DNA from: Ereboglobus luteus
Lineage (GTDB): Bacteria > Verrucomicrobiota > Verrucomicrobiia > Opitutales > Opitutaceae
DNA length: 64,000 nt
NCBI RefSeq assembly: GCF_003096195.1
Contig: NZ_CP023004.1
Span: 3,452,501 to 3,516,500, forward strand
Direction: 5' to 3'
Shown here: positions 7,576 to 14,672 of the stretch, in pieces
How the letters are laid out: every line of letters begins with the position of its first letter
Numbering within the stretch: the stretch's first letter is position 1
The notes under the pieces: model-generated
The model's database searches: none
What the model was told of the DNA's origin: nothing
The model's input: the letters and a program-made list of their open reading frames with translations, nothing else
Made by a program: the position numbers and the translations under genes

Positions 7576-8382
7576 ATGGACAATAATCGAACCATGTATA
7601 AGGCGTTTAACCTGACAGATATTGACTACTCAAAATTCAATGGCCTTGGAGGCAGTGAATCTCATTGCCTGCGAACTCAGGACTTTGATGGCGAAATCAA
7701 AGCCTTTTTTGAAGATGGAGGATTCGATGGGTCTGGAATACAACAGGACTGGTTCCCAAAAGTGCATGCTGATATTTTCATTTCCCATGCTCACAAGGAC
7801 ATGGATCAAGCGACAGGATTAGCCAACTGGCTTTTTGATAATTTTGGGCTTACATCTTTTATTGATTCTCAGGTATGGGGGCATGCAGATAAGTTGATTA
7901 AAAAATTGAACGATCACTACAAAGAGCCTGATAGCAAAAACTACAGTTATGAGGCCACAAAAAAAACAAGTAGCCATGTGCATGTGATGCTAAGCACGGC
8001 TTTGAGTAAAATGATTGATGCTTGCGAGTGCGTGTTTTTCATGAATACCCCCAATTCACTTTCGGCGTCACAGATCGATGAGAAAACATTTTCCCCGTGG
8101 ATTTTTTATGAAGTGACAACCGTGAACTTGATCCGCAAAAAAAAGCCGAAAGAGCATCGCTTGAAGGGAAAAAACTTTTCAGAAGCCAGGATACGGGAAT
8201 CGTTGCCACAAATCAGTGTGCGCTATAATTTAGATGTCAGTAGCCAAATGGTTAAATTAACAGGTCAGGATTTGGCGGACTGGAAGGTCTGTGCAGCATA
8301 CTCCGTTACATTTCGGCGGGCTCCTGAGAAAACGCACCCTTTGGATAAATTATATAAGAAAAAAGGGATACCCTTATGCTAA
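7576..8382 (+). CDS. TIR-like domain protein, candidate defence effector
   Basis: 268 residues from ATG 7576. After a 60-residue N-terminal segment a TIR-like fold is visible: ADIFISHAHKD (65-75, first strand and BB region), NWLFDNFGLTSFIDS (84-98), CECVFFMNTPNS (150-161) and SPWIFYEV (173-180). The Trp and Glu of the last motif match the position of the catalytic Glu in NAD-cleaving bacterial TIR domains. A basic, helical C-terminal part of about 80 residues follows. Bacterial TIR proteins often deplete NAD+ during phage infection, usually activated by a partner sensor. No recognisable partner is adjacent. Its AT-rich codon use and island position point to acquisition by transfer. Enzymatic activity is inferred, not shown. 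Confidence 0.65.
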   Translation: MDNNRTMYKAFNLTDIDYSKFNGLGGSESHCLRTQDFDGEIKAFFEDGGFDGSGIQQDWFPKVHADIFISHAHKDMDQATGLANWLFDNFGLTSFIDSQVWGHADKLIKKLNDHYKEPDSKNYSYEATKKTSSHVHVMLSTALSKMIDACECVFFMNTPNSLSASQIDEKTFSPWIFYEVTTVNLIRKKKPKEHRLKGKNFSEARIRESLPQISVRYNLDVSSQMVKLTGQDLADWKVCAAYSVTFRRAPEKTHPLDKLYKKKGIPLC

Positions 8383-8689
8383 CTATCCATCATAATACAC
8401 ATGCTTTCAACCATGATAGTGTTTTTCGTTGCGGTTGAGGTTGGAGGGGGCGGAGGAAAGGGCTGAAGGGCTGGATCGGAGGGCGCGGGATGACCCGATG
8501 GCGTCGAGGGCGGCTTGGGCGTGAGCGTTCCACGTAGAGCTTTATTTCAGGTGGAACAGTTGTAAATGACCATCCGGGGACCTCGTGGCAGTCGGGAGGA
8601 AAACCCGGTAAGCTGGGAGGTATGGAAACAATCAGCACGGAAGTGGTGGAGGATAAAAAAGTCGGCGCGATTCGCGAGGCCGGCGCATA

Positions 8690-9004
8690 GTGGACGCGAG
8701 GAGGCGGGAGGAGCTGCTCGCGCGCTTTGATGCAAGCGGCATGACACAAAAGGCCTTTGCGAAACGAGAGGGCGTAAACATCCACACGTTTGTCGCGTGG
8801 CTGGCACAATACCGGCGCGAGAATGACGGCGGCATGTCGCAATCGCGCAGGGCCCGGACGCAGGCGCGTTTCGTCGAGTTGAGCGCGCCCGCCTCATGCG
8901 TGATGGGCGCGACAACACTGGAGGTCGTGTTGCGCGACGGGCGCATCGTGCGCGGCGCCGACGCCGCTTCACTCGCCGGGCTGGCGCGGCTCTTGGAAAG
9001 CTAA
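8690..9004 (+). CDS. tnpA: IS66 accessory protein TnpA
   Basis: 104 residues beginning at GTG 8690. The first half is the helix-turn-helix typical of IS66 TnpA (RREELLARFDASGMTQKAFAKREG, continuing VNIHTFVAWLAQYR, about 4-42). The second half is a short strand-rich part with LEVVLRDGRIVRG. The GTG overlaps, as TAGTG, the stop of a 22-codon leader frame that starts at ATG 8622 behind a GGGAGG ribosome site, so TnpA may be translated by coupling. Known IS66 elements need TnpA and TnpB together with TnpC for transposition. Intact. Confidence 0.82.
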   Translation: MDARRREELLARFDASGMTQKAFAKREGVNIHTFVAWLAQYRRENDGGMSQSRRARTQARFVELSAPASCVMGATTLEVVLRDGRIVRGADAASLAGLARLLES

Positions 9005-9010
9005 GGGCGC

Positions 9011-9373
9011 ATGCTGGCGTTTCCCGCAGGCTTCAAAATCTACCTGGCGCTCGCGCCGGTGGACATGAGAAAACAGTTTAACGGGCTGTGGCTGGCGGCA
9101 GAGCAGACGCTGCGCATCGACCCGGGGGGCGGCGCGGTGTTTGTCTTTGCCAACAAAAGGCGAGACCGGATCAAATTATTATATTGGGACGGCACCGAAG
9201 TGTGGGTGCTGGCCAAGCGCCTTGAAAAAGGGCGCTTCAACTGGCCGCGCGGCTCGGACGCGTCCCGGCTCGCGCTCACGCCCGAGGCGCTCACGATGCT
9301 CCTGTCCGGGATCGACCTGAGGGACGGCGTGCGCAGGGCGTGGTATGAGGCTAAAAACGCCGGCGAATCATAA
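9011..9373 (+). CDS. tnpB: IS66 accessory protein TnpB (Orf2-like)
   Basis: 120 residues, 6 bp after tnpA. It has the family signatures near the start (IYLALAPVDMRKQFNGLW, about 10-27) and centre (FANKRRDRIKLLYWDGTEVW, about 48-67), then RLEKGRFNWP. TnpB of IS66 has no known enzymatic motif and is required with TnpA for transposition. The gene is intact. It is followed by about 90 bp containing ATATATAATAATC and its near inverse ATTATTATATATAAT at 9365-9410, a local AT-rich hairpin. Confidence 0.9.
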   Translation: MLAFPAGFKIYLALAPVDMRKQFNGLWLAAEQTLRIDPGGGAVFVFANKRRDRIKLLYWDGTEVWVLAKRLEKGRFNWPRGSDASRLALTPEALTMLLSGIDLRDGVRRAWYEAKNAGES

Positions 9374-9465
9374 TATATAATAATCACGGAAAACGATTAT
9401 TATATATAATGTCCGCCCGTGAAAAAATCATTGTCCTTTTTGTGTCGATAATATGAACACAAGCC

Positions 9466-10946
9466 ATGCCGCCCGCCGAGCAATTATACGCCGAAAACAT
9501 CGAGCTGAAACTCGAGCTGGCGAGGCTGCGCGCGCAAATCGAATATTACAGGCGCAAGCTCTTCGGCGGCGGGCAAAGCGAGAGGCTTGATCGCGCGCAA
9601 ATGCTCCTTGAGCTCGGCGAGCTGGAAAACGCGGTGCAAAAGGCGGCCGAGCTCGAAACGATCACCTACAGCCGCGAAAAAAACCTCCGCGCAAAACAAA
9701 CGCGAACGGTATCGCGAAGCCTTCGAAAAACTGCCCGTCACCGAGACGCTCGTCATCGAGCCCGACGAAGTGAAAGCCGAGCCCGCCGCCTATGAAAAAA
9801 TCTCCGAGGAACACACCGTCGAACTGGACATCACCCCGCCCAAACTCGTCAAACGCCTTTACATACGCCCGAAGTATCGGCGCCGTGGCAACCGCGCGCA
9901 CCCGCCGGTGGTTGCGCCCGCCCCGGCCCGGCCGGTTCCCGGCGGCTACGCCTCCGCGGGACTCATCGCTTATATAATCATCGCCAAATACGTTGATCAT
10001 CTTCCGCTGCGCAGGCTTGAGCGCATGTCGGCGCACTGGGGCATGCAAATCCTGGCGCAAAACATGGTCGAATGGATGCGCATCGCCGCCGAGTGGTTCT
10101 CGCCAATATACAATAAAATGCGCGAGGGCCTGCTGGGTTGCAGATATATACAAATGGACGAAACGCCCGTGCGCTGCAACGACCCCGGCGCAAAAAACAA
10201 CGGCACGGTGCAAACCTACCTCTGGGTGATGGGAACACCCGGCGGCGACGTCGTCTACACGCACAAACCCAGCCGCGCGCACGAGCACGCCGGGGCGCTT
10301 TTGGGCGAAAACTACAAGGGCATCCTGCAATCGGACGCATACCCGTGTTATCAAAAATACGCCCGCGAGTCACGACGAGGTGACGGCCTTTGGCTGTTTT
10401 GCGCACGCGCGGGGAAAGTTTTTCGAGGCGCAGGCTGAGCGCTCGAAACTCGCGCGCGTGGCGCTCAAACTCATCGCGCGACTCTATCGTTATGAAAACG
10501 AATGGGACGAGCAAGGCGTGCCCCGCGACCATGCGCGCGCATGGCTTCGCACGCGCCACTACACGCGCACGCTTCGCTGGCTCAAAACCCTTGCGCTGGC
10601 CCACCGTGACAAAGTGCTGCCCCAGTCGCAATGCGGCAAGGCCATCAACCTCCCTGCTCAACCAATGGGACACGCTCGCTGCGGTTACACGCGGCTCGAC
10701 ACCAACCTGATCGAGAACTCGATACGACCCAGCGCCGTGGGAAAGAAGAACTGGCTGTTCATCGGCCACCCCGAGGTCGGCCAGCGCACGGCGATCCTTT
10801 ACTCGATCGTCATCTCCTGCCGGCGCCATGGCAAGGATCCGCTCGCTTATCTTCGCGACGTGCTCTCGCGCCTGCCGGCTATGACCAACCAGGACGACCT
10901 CGCGCCACTGCTGCCGTCCAACTGGACCGCGCTCTTTGCGAAGTGA
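9466..10946 (+). pseudogene. tnpC: IS66 transposase TnpC, frameshifted
   Basis: The TnpC parts occur in order but in three frames. The coiled-coil N-terminus (AENIELKLELARLRAQIEYY) runs to about 9690, where an A7 run shifts the frame. The zinc-finger-like and core part (LVKRLYIRPKYRRRG, then GGYASAGLIAYIIIAKYVDHLP, then CRYIQMDETPV with the catalytic Asp) runs to about 10370. The rest (TAFGCFAHARGKFFEAQAE, then NLIENSIRPSAVGKKNWLF with the catalytic Glu) continues after an extra T near 10370. A further compensated shift garbles 10650-10690, where LLNQWDTLA appears in a third frame. The needed shifts are forward by one, unlike a programmed -1 event, so this is decay or error, not recoding. Confidence 0.82.
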
Positions 10947-11014
10947 TAAGCAGGCATCCATAGAAATGGTCACCATTAATAGATACAAATGGTAACCATT
11001 GTTATTGATCACAT

Positions 11015-11261
11015 CTATCCGTCAACATCCCGCCCGTAGGCTCTCGGCCGGTCACTTACGAACAGTTGCGCGGCGGTGAGGTGGGGGAGGATGTGCTTCC
11101 AGCTTTGGCATCCGCAGCGGGCGCCGTGGAGGATCTGTCTCAGGGAGCTGCGACCGAGGCGCGCGGCGGGCAAGGTCGGGGATGCTGCTCCCAGCAGCGC
11201 TGAGGGTGCGAAGGAAATCCGTGAGGCGTGGGTCGCGGGTGATGAAGGAGGAGCGGCGCAT
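11015..11261 (-). pseudogene. Frameshifted phage-type HTH regulator remnant
   Basis: On the minus strand from ATG 11261 the frame reads ITRDPRLTDFLRTLSAAG, then SSIPDLARRA. Dropping one base near 11155 continues it as LGRSSLRQILHGARCGCQ, then SWKHILPHLTAAQLFV, ending at a stop at 11015-11017. The SIPDLARRALGRSSLRQILHG pattern resembles the two helices of a Cro/C1-type domain, followed by the WKHILPHLTAAQL tail often seen in small phage regulators. It lies between the IS66 copy and AT-rich orphan genes. The reconstruction depends on one assumed indel. Confidence 0.4.
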
Positions 11262-11458
11262 GGGATTTCGTGATTGAGGAGGTTTCGCTTTCGCTCGGAT
11301 CAGATTTCAGAGGGGCAAATGGCGGCGATGTCGGAGCGCTGGGAAAGCGCGGCAAGGCAGAGTGCGCGGGCAAGACGACGGAGAATCGCATTGCCGATCT
11401 GGTTAGGGTCTCTTTCTTTGATATTGCAAGGTAACGGTATCATGCGCTCAACTAATCC

Positions 11459-11803
11459 ATGAGAAAAATGACGGAGACAGAGCGACAAAAGCTGAAAGAA
11501 GAGATTTCGATTAAGGTTCAGCACAGCGAAGCAGAGGTCGAAAACGCGTGTGCGTTCGGCCACCCTGAAGAAGATTCCATAAGAATGGTTGATTTCGTGA
11601 TTATCTCTGAAACCGACGACGAGGTTATTGGATATGCCATCGTAATATTTAAAGAACGCGTTGAGGAAGGGTGCGATAACAACGAGAAACTCACACCTCG
11701 CACGACATGCGTTGATTTTTCTAAAAATCGAAAAAACGGTAGTGTTAAACTCAGAGTCGATTCGCAACGTAGAGAGCTTGACCGTGGCAATCCCGAGTTT
11801 TGA
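11459..11803 (+). CDS. Hypothetical protein in the island
   Basis: 114 residues from ATG 11459; an internal ATG at 11468 is an alternative start. It is highly charged (TETERQKLKEEISIKVQ, then FVIISETDDEVIGYAIVIF), reads like a small soluble alpha-beta protein and has no family I recognise. Codon use is less GC-biased than in flanking core genes, fitting the island. Its last codons run into sequence resembling a repeat found at 27511-27545, so the natural C-terminus may have been replaced. Confidence 0.45.
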   Translation: MRKMTETERQKLKEEISIKVQHSEAEVENACAFGHPEEDSIRMVDFVIISETDDEVIGYAIVIFKERVEEGCDNNEKLTPRTTCVDFSKNRKNGSVKLRVDSQRRELDRGNPEF

Positions 11804-11934
11804 AAAACGTATTTCGACGAGGTCCGTGGACATTCTGTCGACTCCGCAAAAGAGACCGGCGAGGTGAATATCGCGGATCATCGGGAGACCTTTCCGTCTT
11901 GATGAAAATCTGGCGCTTCGATTGATTGCGGTCA

Positions 11935-12492
11935 ATGAGCCATAACGACATCATCGCCTTTGTTACCCTTATCGTCGCCATTGCCGGTGCTGTTTTCGGC
12001 TTTCTTGCCTATCGTCGTGGACGAACCCGCATTGGCATCGAAACGAAAATCTCCACCAAGTATGGTAGTGGCAATTATTCTGAATCTATCGAGGTCACAG
12101 TCACAAACCTCAATGATCACCCTATAACTATTACAGAGTTTTTTATAGGACCTCGCGACAAAAAGATAACTGCTGATAACAATCTTGCACTCGGCAGTCT
12201 GGGGAATCCACCCTTCCGGATTGAACCACGAGACTTTGTTGTCTCCTCGATTGGAGTCTGTGAAGCTAGGCCTCTTTTCAAGGCCAACCGTGTAATAATC
12301 AAGACAGCTTGCGGTCGGATTTTTATTAAAAAAGGCTGCGCCGTGCGAGAGTATATTAAACTCGTTAAGCAATGCACTGAAGAAGCCGAAAAAAAAAGAG
12401 CTGCGTATTTCGAGGCAGCGCAAAAACGTGCCGACGCTGAGTTTGCCGCATCCCAGCGTTATAGTATTGATAATCGTGCTCCATTTAGGTGA
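11935..12492 (+). CDS. Membrane-anchored hypothetical protein
   Basis: 185 residues from ATG 11935. An N-terminal membrane segment (IIAFVTLIVAIAGAVFGFLAY, about 5-25) is followed by RRGRTR, so the remainder is probably cytoplasmic. The soluble part is strand-rich (SIEVTVTNLNDHPITITEFF) and looks like an immunoglobulin-like beta sandwich, as in many single-anchor orphan proteins, and ends in a Lys/Ala-rich helix. Function is unknown. It is AT-rich and cuts off the phage gene reading towards it from 12603. It may be accessory cargo, but there is no direct evidence for a defence role. Confidence 0.6.
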   Translation: MSHNDIIAFVTLIVAIAGAVFGFLAYRRGRTRIGIETKISTKYGSGNYSESIEVTVTNLNDHPITITEFFIGPRDKKITADNNLALGSLGNPPFRIEPRDFVVSSIGVCEARPLFKANRVIIKTACGRIFIKKGCAVREYIKLVKQCTEEAEKKRAAYFEAAQKRADAEFAASQRYSIDNRAPFR

Positions 12493-12603
12493 CGCGGACG
12501 TCTGTAGTGACGGCTTGCCACCGAATCGCGCCCATCCCGCTACCTTCACCGCGAAAGTCTCGCTGGTCTGGGTGCCGGAGAGCTGGTCCAGGTTATCGTT
12601 CAT
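12493..12603 (-). pseudogene. Truncated phage-type gene, N-terminus only
   Basis: ATG 12603 overlaps the stop of the preceding gene as ATGA and has a good AAGGAG ribosome site inside that gene. It reads MNDNLDQLSGTQTSETFAVK, then VAGWARFGGKPSLQT, in phage-like style. After about 35 codons it runs antisense into the AT-rich orphan gene ending at 12492, where resemblance to coding sequence is lost. The break marks the right side of the replaced segment of the prophage. Confidence 0.45.
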
Positions 12604-12968
12604 GTGTTCCAGCTCCTTTCCTTGTTGCAATCCCACGCCAGAAAAGCGCGGAACGAGCTGAAGCAATCGGCAACTTCGAGGTAGCGCTTGTATCGTTGCT
12701 GTGAGCGCGTGAGCTCTGGCGGCTTCGGACTCTGCAATGCAACAGCATCGATTCCAGCCTGCGTTACCGCAAACCAGTGCATCCCTCCGGCCAGTTTTCG
12801 CGGGCCGTGGTCAATCATGAGGCCGGCGTCAACCAGCGCAACCAGATCAGCAACCCCATCACATTCAGGGCCGATTATATAACGGTTCCTATATTGCTTA
12901 CCGCGCCCGTATTGATCGACTCCATGCGAGTGTTGCAGTATGTGGATTTGCTCCGGTGTTAGTTTCAT
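12600..12968 (-). CDS. Hypothetical phage-type protein
   Basis: 122 residues from ATG 12968 (MKLTPEQIHILQHSHGVDQYG). The pattern LTPEQIHILQHSLGVD...RNRYIIGPECDGVADLVALVDAGLM, then MHWFAVTQAGIDAV, is that of a small winged-helix-like phage protein common in prophages of many phyla. The C-terminal part has a basic helix (TRSQQRYKRYLEVADCF). It belongs to the coupled minus-strand run: the next gene starts inside its stop (ATGA). Function is not known. An upstream ATG at 13097 is rejected because it would overlap the MazG-like gene. Confidence 0.65.
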   Translation of the reverse strand: MKLTPEQIHILQHSHGVDQYGRGKQYRNRYIIGPECDGVADLVALVDAGLMIDHGPRKLAGGMHWFAVTQAGIDAVALQSPKPPELTRSQQRYKRYLEVADCFSSFRAFLAWDCNKERSWNT

Positions 12969-13012
12969 TTTAACAATAGGACGGATAGGACCAGTAAGAC
13001 TGAACGGGGCAG

Positions 13013-13321
13013 TTAACGGGTTGGTGAATGTTGCACGCAGCGCCTGTGTTTGTATCGGTCGAGGCTCATCGCGAATCGCAGCGACATGGCGGCACATTGT
13101 ATGGCTTCTTTTCGCATAGCCTCGGGGCTGCTTTTGTGCGGCTCATAGGTGAGTTGAAGGGCTTCTTTTGTGAGCTCACCAAACTCTTCTCCAATGACGG
13201 CGAGGGCGTGGAGTGGATCATCTGGCCATGTGGGGAACTTTTGCGTGGCGCGCGTCACTTCGGCCATAATTTCGTCCACAACATTGATTTCGTTTTTGCT
13301 GTTTTTATTTTTAGTTTTCAT
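13013..13321 (-). CDS. MazG-like nucleotide pyrophosphohydrolase family protein
   Basis: 102 residues from ATG 13321. The centre is WPDDPLHALAVIGEEFGELT, continuing KEALQLTYEP, with the E-E-x-x-E metal-binding helix of all-alpha NTP pyrophosphohydrolases, and a second helix MRKEAIQCAAMSLRFAMSLD. Small MazG-like proteins are frequent in phages, where they are thought to change nucleotide or alarmone pools. The second metal-binding helix lacks the usual E-x-x-D, so catalysis is uncertain. It lies in the minus-strand phage-type run, 44 bp upstream of the next gene. Confidence 0.68.
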   Translation of the reverse strand: MKTKNKNSKNEINVVDEIMAEVTRATQKFPTWPDDPLHALAVIGEEFGELTKEALQLTYEPHKSSPEAMRKEAIQCAAMSLRFAMSLDRYKHRRCVQHSPTR

Positions 13322-13342
13322 GGGAAAAAGGGGCAGGTTTTT

Positions 13343-13474
13343 TTAATTTCGATGGCCTGACGGTCCGCGGCGTGGCGCGCGGCTTTGCGCTCGGTATAGG
13401 CGCGTGATCGCGGCGGCGCCGGTTATGGCGACGCCGGCGCGCAGGGTGCTGGATGCGGACGATGGCGGCTTCAT
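13343..13474 (-). CDS. Short phage-type ORF, coupled
   Basis: 43 codons. ATG 13474 overlaps the previous gene's stop as ATGA. The product has a short hydrophobic stretch (LRAGVAITGAAAITRLYRA) and a basic tail, and could be a tiny membrane peptide or a decayed gene. The end lies 21 bp before the MazG-like start. The overlap is the main support. Confidence 0.35.
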   Translation of the reverse strand: MKPPSSASSTLRAGVAITGAAAITRLYRAQSRAPRRGPSGHRN

Positions 13475-13647
13475 GTGGCGGATGGGACTATGGGCGCCGA
13501 TGGCGTGAGCGCGGGGGATGACGCGTCCGCGGTGACAGGCGTAGGTTGCGTGGCGATGGGGTGCGACCCCCCGTTCATTTCGCAGTGAGCGACGAGAGCG
13601 TCATCTGTGATGTAAAGCAATTCGAGCCCGAGGCGTTTCGTCGTCAT
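13471..13647 (-). CDS. Short phage-type ORF, coupled
   Basis: 58 residues from ATG 13647, which overlaps the upstream ORF's stop as ATGA; the gene's own stop overlaps the next start in the same way. It begins MTTKRLGLELLYITDDALVA and continues with a Pro/Ala/Ser-rich tail. A GGAAAGGAG ribosome site lies just upstream, inside the neighbouring ORF. No function is recognised. The two flanking ATGA overlaps make chance unlikely. Confidence 0.45.
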   Translation of the reverse strand: MTTKRLGLELLYITDDALVAHCEMNGGSHPIATQPTPVTADASSPALTPSAPIVPSAT

Positions 13648-13784
13648 GACGCACACTCCTTTCCATGCGAATCGCGAGCCCCGCTGGCCTCGTCATCCGC
13701 CCGGCGCAAGGCGGTCATCGCCTCGCGTGCGGCTTTCATCCTCGCCGCCTTTTTGGCCGCCTCATGTTCCTTCCACCGTCTCAT
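13644..13784 (-). CDS. Short phage-type ORF, first of the coupled chain
   Basis: 46 residues from ATG 13784 (MRRWKEHEAAKKAARMKAAR), highly charged and helical, ending KECAS. Its stop overlaps the next ATG. Small Lys/Ala/Glu-rich helical peptides of this kind are common in phage replication or regulatory regions. It is too short to assign further. Confidence 0.4.
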   Translation of the reverse strand: MRRWKEHEAAKKAARMKAAREAMTALRRADDEASGARDSHGKECAS

Positions 13785-14009
13785 TCCAGCGGTGTCATAT
13801 TTGCAAATTCGCACGCGACCTATATTTGGAAGGTCCGCCCGATGCCATAATTCTGCGCGTGTGCCCCAGCCGCGCCCAAGGTGGGCGGCGCCGGATGCGG
13901 CCGTGGTATCTGAAAAATTCGCGGTTTTCTGTTTGGCCGGATCTCTGACCTAAAAATTGTTGAGTTGAAAGGTATGAAATGCCACTCTGGATGCAAGTCC
14001 GCACCACGC

Positions 14010-14402
14010 ATGATCCGTTTCACACTATCCGCAATCGCCCTTGTTCTGCTCATTCTTACAGGCTGCGACTCCGCGAGCAACAAGCGGATTGCAGCCATCA
14101 AAGCCGACACCGTCCAAATCCATCAAAGCATCCCCGATCAAGCGGCGCTGATAACAAACTGGGACGAGCGCCAAGCTGCGATCCGCAGAATCGAGGCGAT
14201 GGAAGCCGAGGTTGCCGCCGCGATAAGCAAAGCCGTTGGAGAGGAGCAAACGGCGTTAAAAGAAAAGCAGCAAGCCATCTGGAAATTGCGAGGTGCCATC
14301 GGCGGTCTGAGCCAATCTGAGATGGCCGAAAACAAGAAACGCAAAGCAGCCAATGAAGAAGCTAAACGCATTCAAAGTCGCCAGTCGGCCAGCGCCCAAT
14401 AA
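14010..14402 (+). CDS. Small lipoprotein with a coiled-coil body
   Basis: 130 residues from ATG 14010. A signal peptide with lipobox (MIRFTLSAIALVLLILTGC, Cys 19) predicts a membrane lipoprotein. The mature part is almost wholly helical and charged (RRIEAMEAEVAAAISKAVG, then ALKEKQQAIWKLRGAIGG, then KRKAANEEAKRIQSRQ), resembling phage-encoded Rz1-like or other small spanning lipoproteins, but too long for a typical Rz1. It is the last gene before the right attachment repeat. An upstream in-frame start at 13965 is less likely because it would bury the signal peptide. Confidence 0.6.
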   Translation: MIRFTLSAIALVLLILTGCDSASNKRIAAIKADTVQIHQSIPDQAALITNWDERQAAIRRIEAMEAEVAAAISKAVGEEQTALKEKQQAIWKLRGAIGGLSQSEMAENKKRKAANEEAKRIQSRQSASAQ

Positions 14403-14490
14403 TTGACTCTGTATTGAGATATTGAATACAGCTAAAAGCAATTTTGTATGGATTAAGTGTGAATTTTAACAATCCCCCTATGAAAGCGCA

Positions 14491-14510
14491 TCCCCGTGAG
14501 GGCGCCAATT
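14491..14510 (+). repeat. attR-like direct repeat (copy of tRNA-Glu 3' end)
   Basis: An exact 20-base copy of 5768-5787. No tRNA body precedes it, so it is not a second tRNA gene. It marks the right boundary of the island; the downstream sequence to 14672 is intergenic with an imperfect GCCAACCG/CGGCTGGC hairpin near 14578-14620. Confidence 0.85.
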
Positions 14511-14672
14511 TTTACCCCCGTCAAGGGATGCGGGGAGCTTGGGAGTAACTCAATGCCCCGTTGCTGCATGAAATTCGCCAACCGGCTTTTTCGTTTTCAC
14601 GGAAACGGCTGGCATTGCTTTGAAGCACAATATGTTGTGATTTTTTGCGTTTCTAACATTGCCTTTTGCTAA

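Larger units (their letters stand above)
8560..10990 (+). mobile_element. IS66-family insertion sequence, degenerate
   Basis: Three genes in the standard IS66 order, tnpA-tnpB-tnpC, all on the plus strand. Exact ends are not certain. A TGACCAT core near 8566 faces its inverse ATGGTCA near 10966, close to where IS66 inverted repeats should lie, but the arms are weak. The transposase gene carries several frameshifts, so the copy is probably not autonomous. It sits inside the tRNA-Glu island, directly downstream of the TIR gene. Confidence 0.75.
5785..14510. mobile_element. Integrative island / decayed prophage in tRNA-Glu
   Basis: About 8.7 kb lies between two copies of the tRNA-Glu 3' end. 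Just inside the left copy is a truncated integrase. Minus-strand fragments of phage head genes lie at 6125-6465 and a minus-strand chain of small phage-type genes at 12490-13784, so the middle of a prophage appears to have been lost and refilled. The filling is AT-rich orphan genes, a TIR protein, an IS66 element and a membrane-anchored protein. Base composition drops visibly at 6660-8400 and 11400-12490 compared with flanking core genes. With no intact integrase it is probably immobile on its own. Confidence 0.82.

Noticed and set aside
9676-9682. Programmed frameshift at the A7 run in tnpC
   Set aside because: Reaching the next frame needs +1 (or -2), not the -1 used at A-rich slippery sites, and two other lesions are present downstream.
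14491-14510. A second tRNA-Glu gene
   Set aside because: Only the last 20 bases match. No D arm, anticodon arm or 5' acceptor strand precedes it.
5785-14510. A complete, inducible prophage
   Set aside because: No intact integrase, terminase, portal, capsid or tail gene is found; only fragments at both sides remain.
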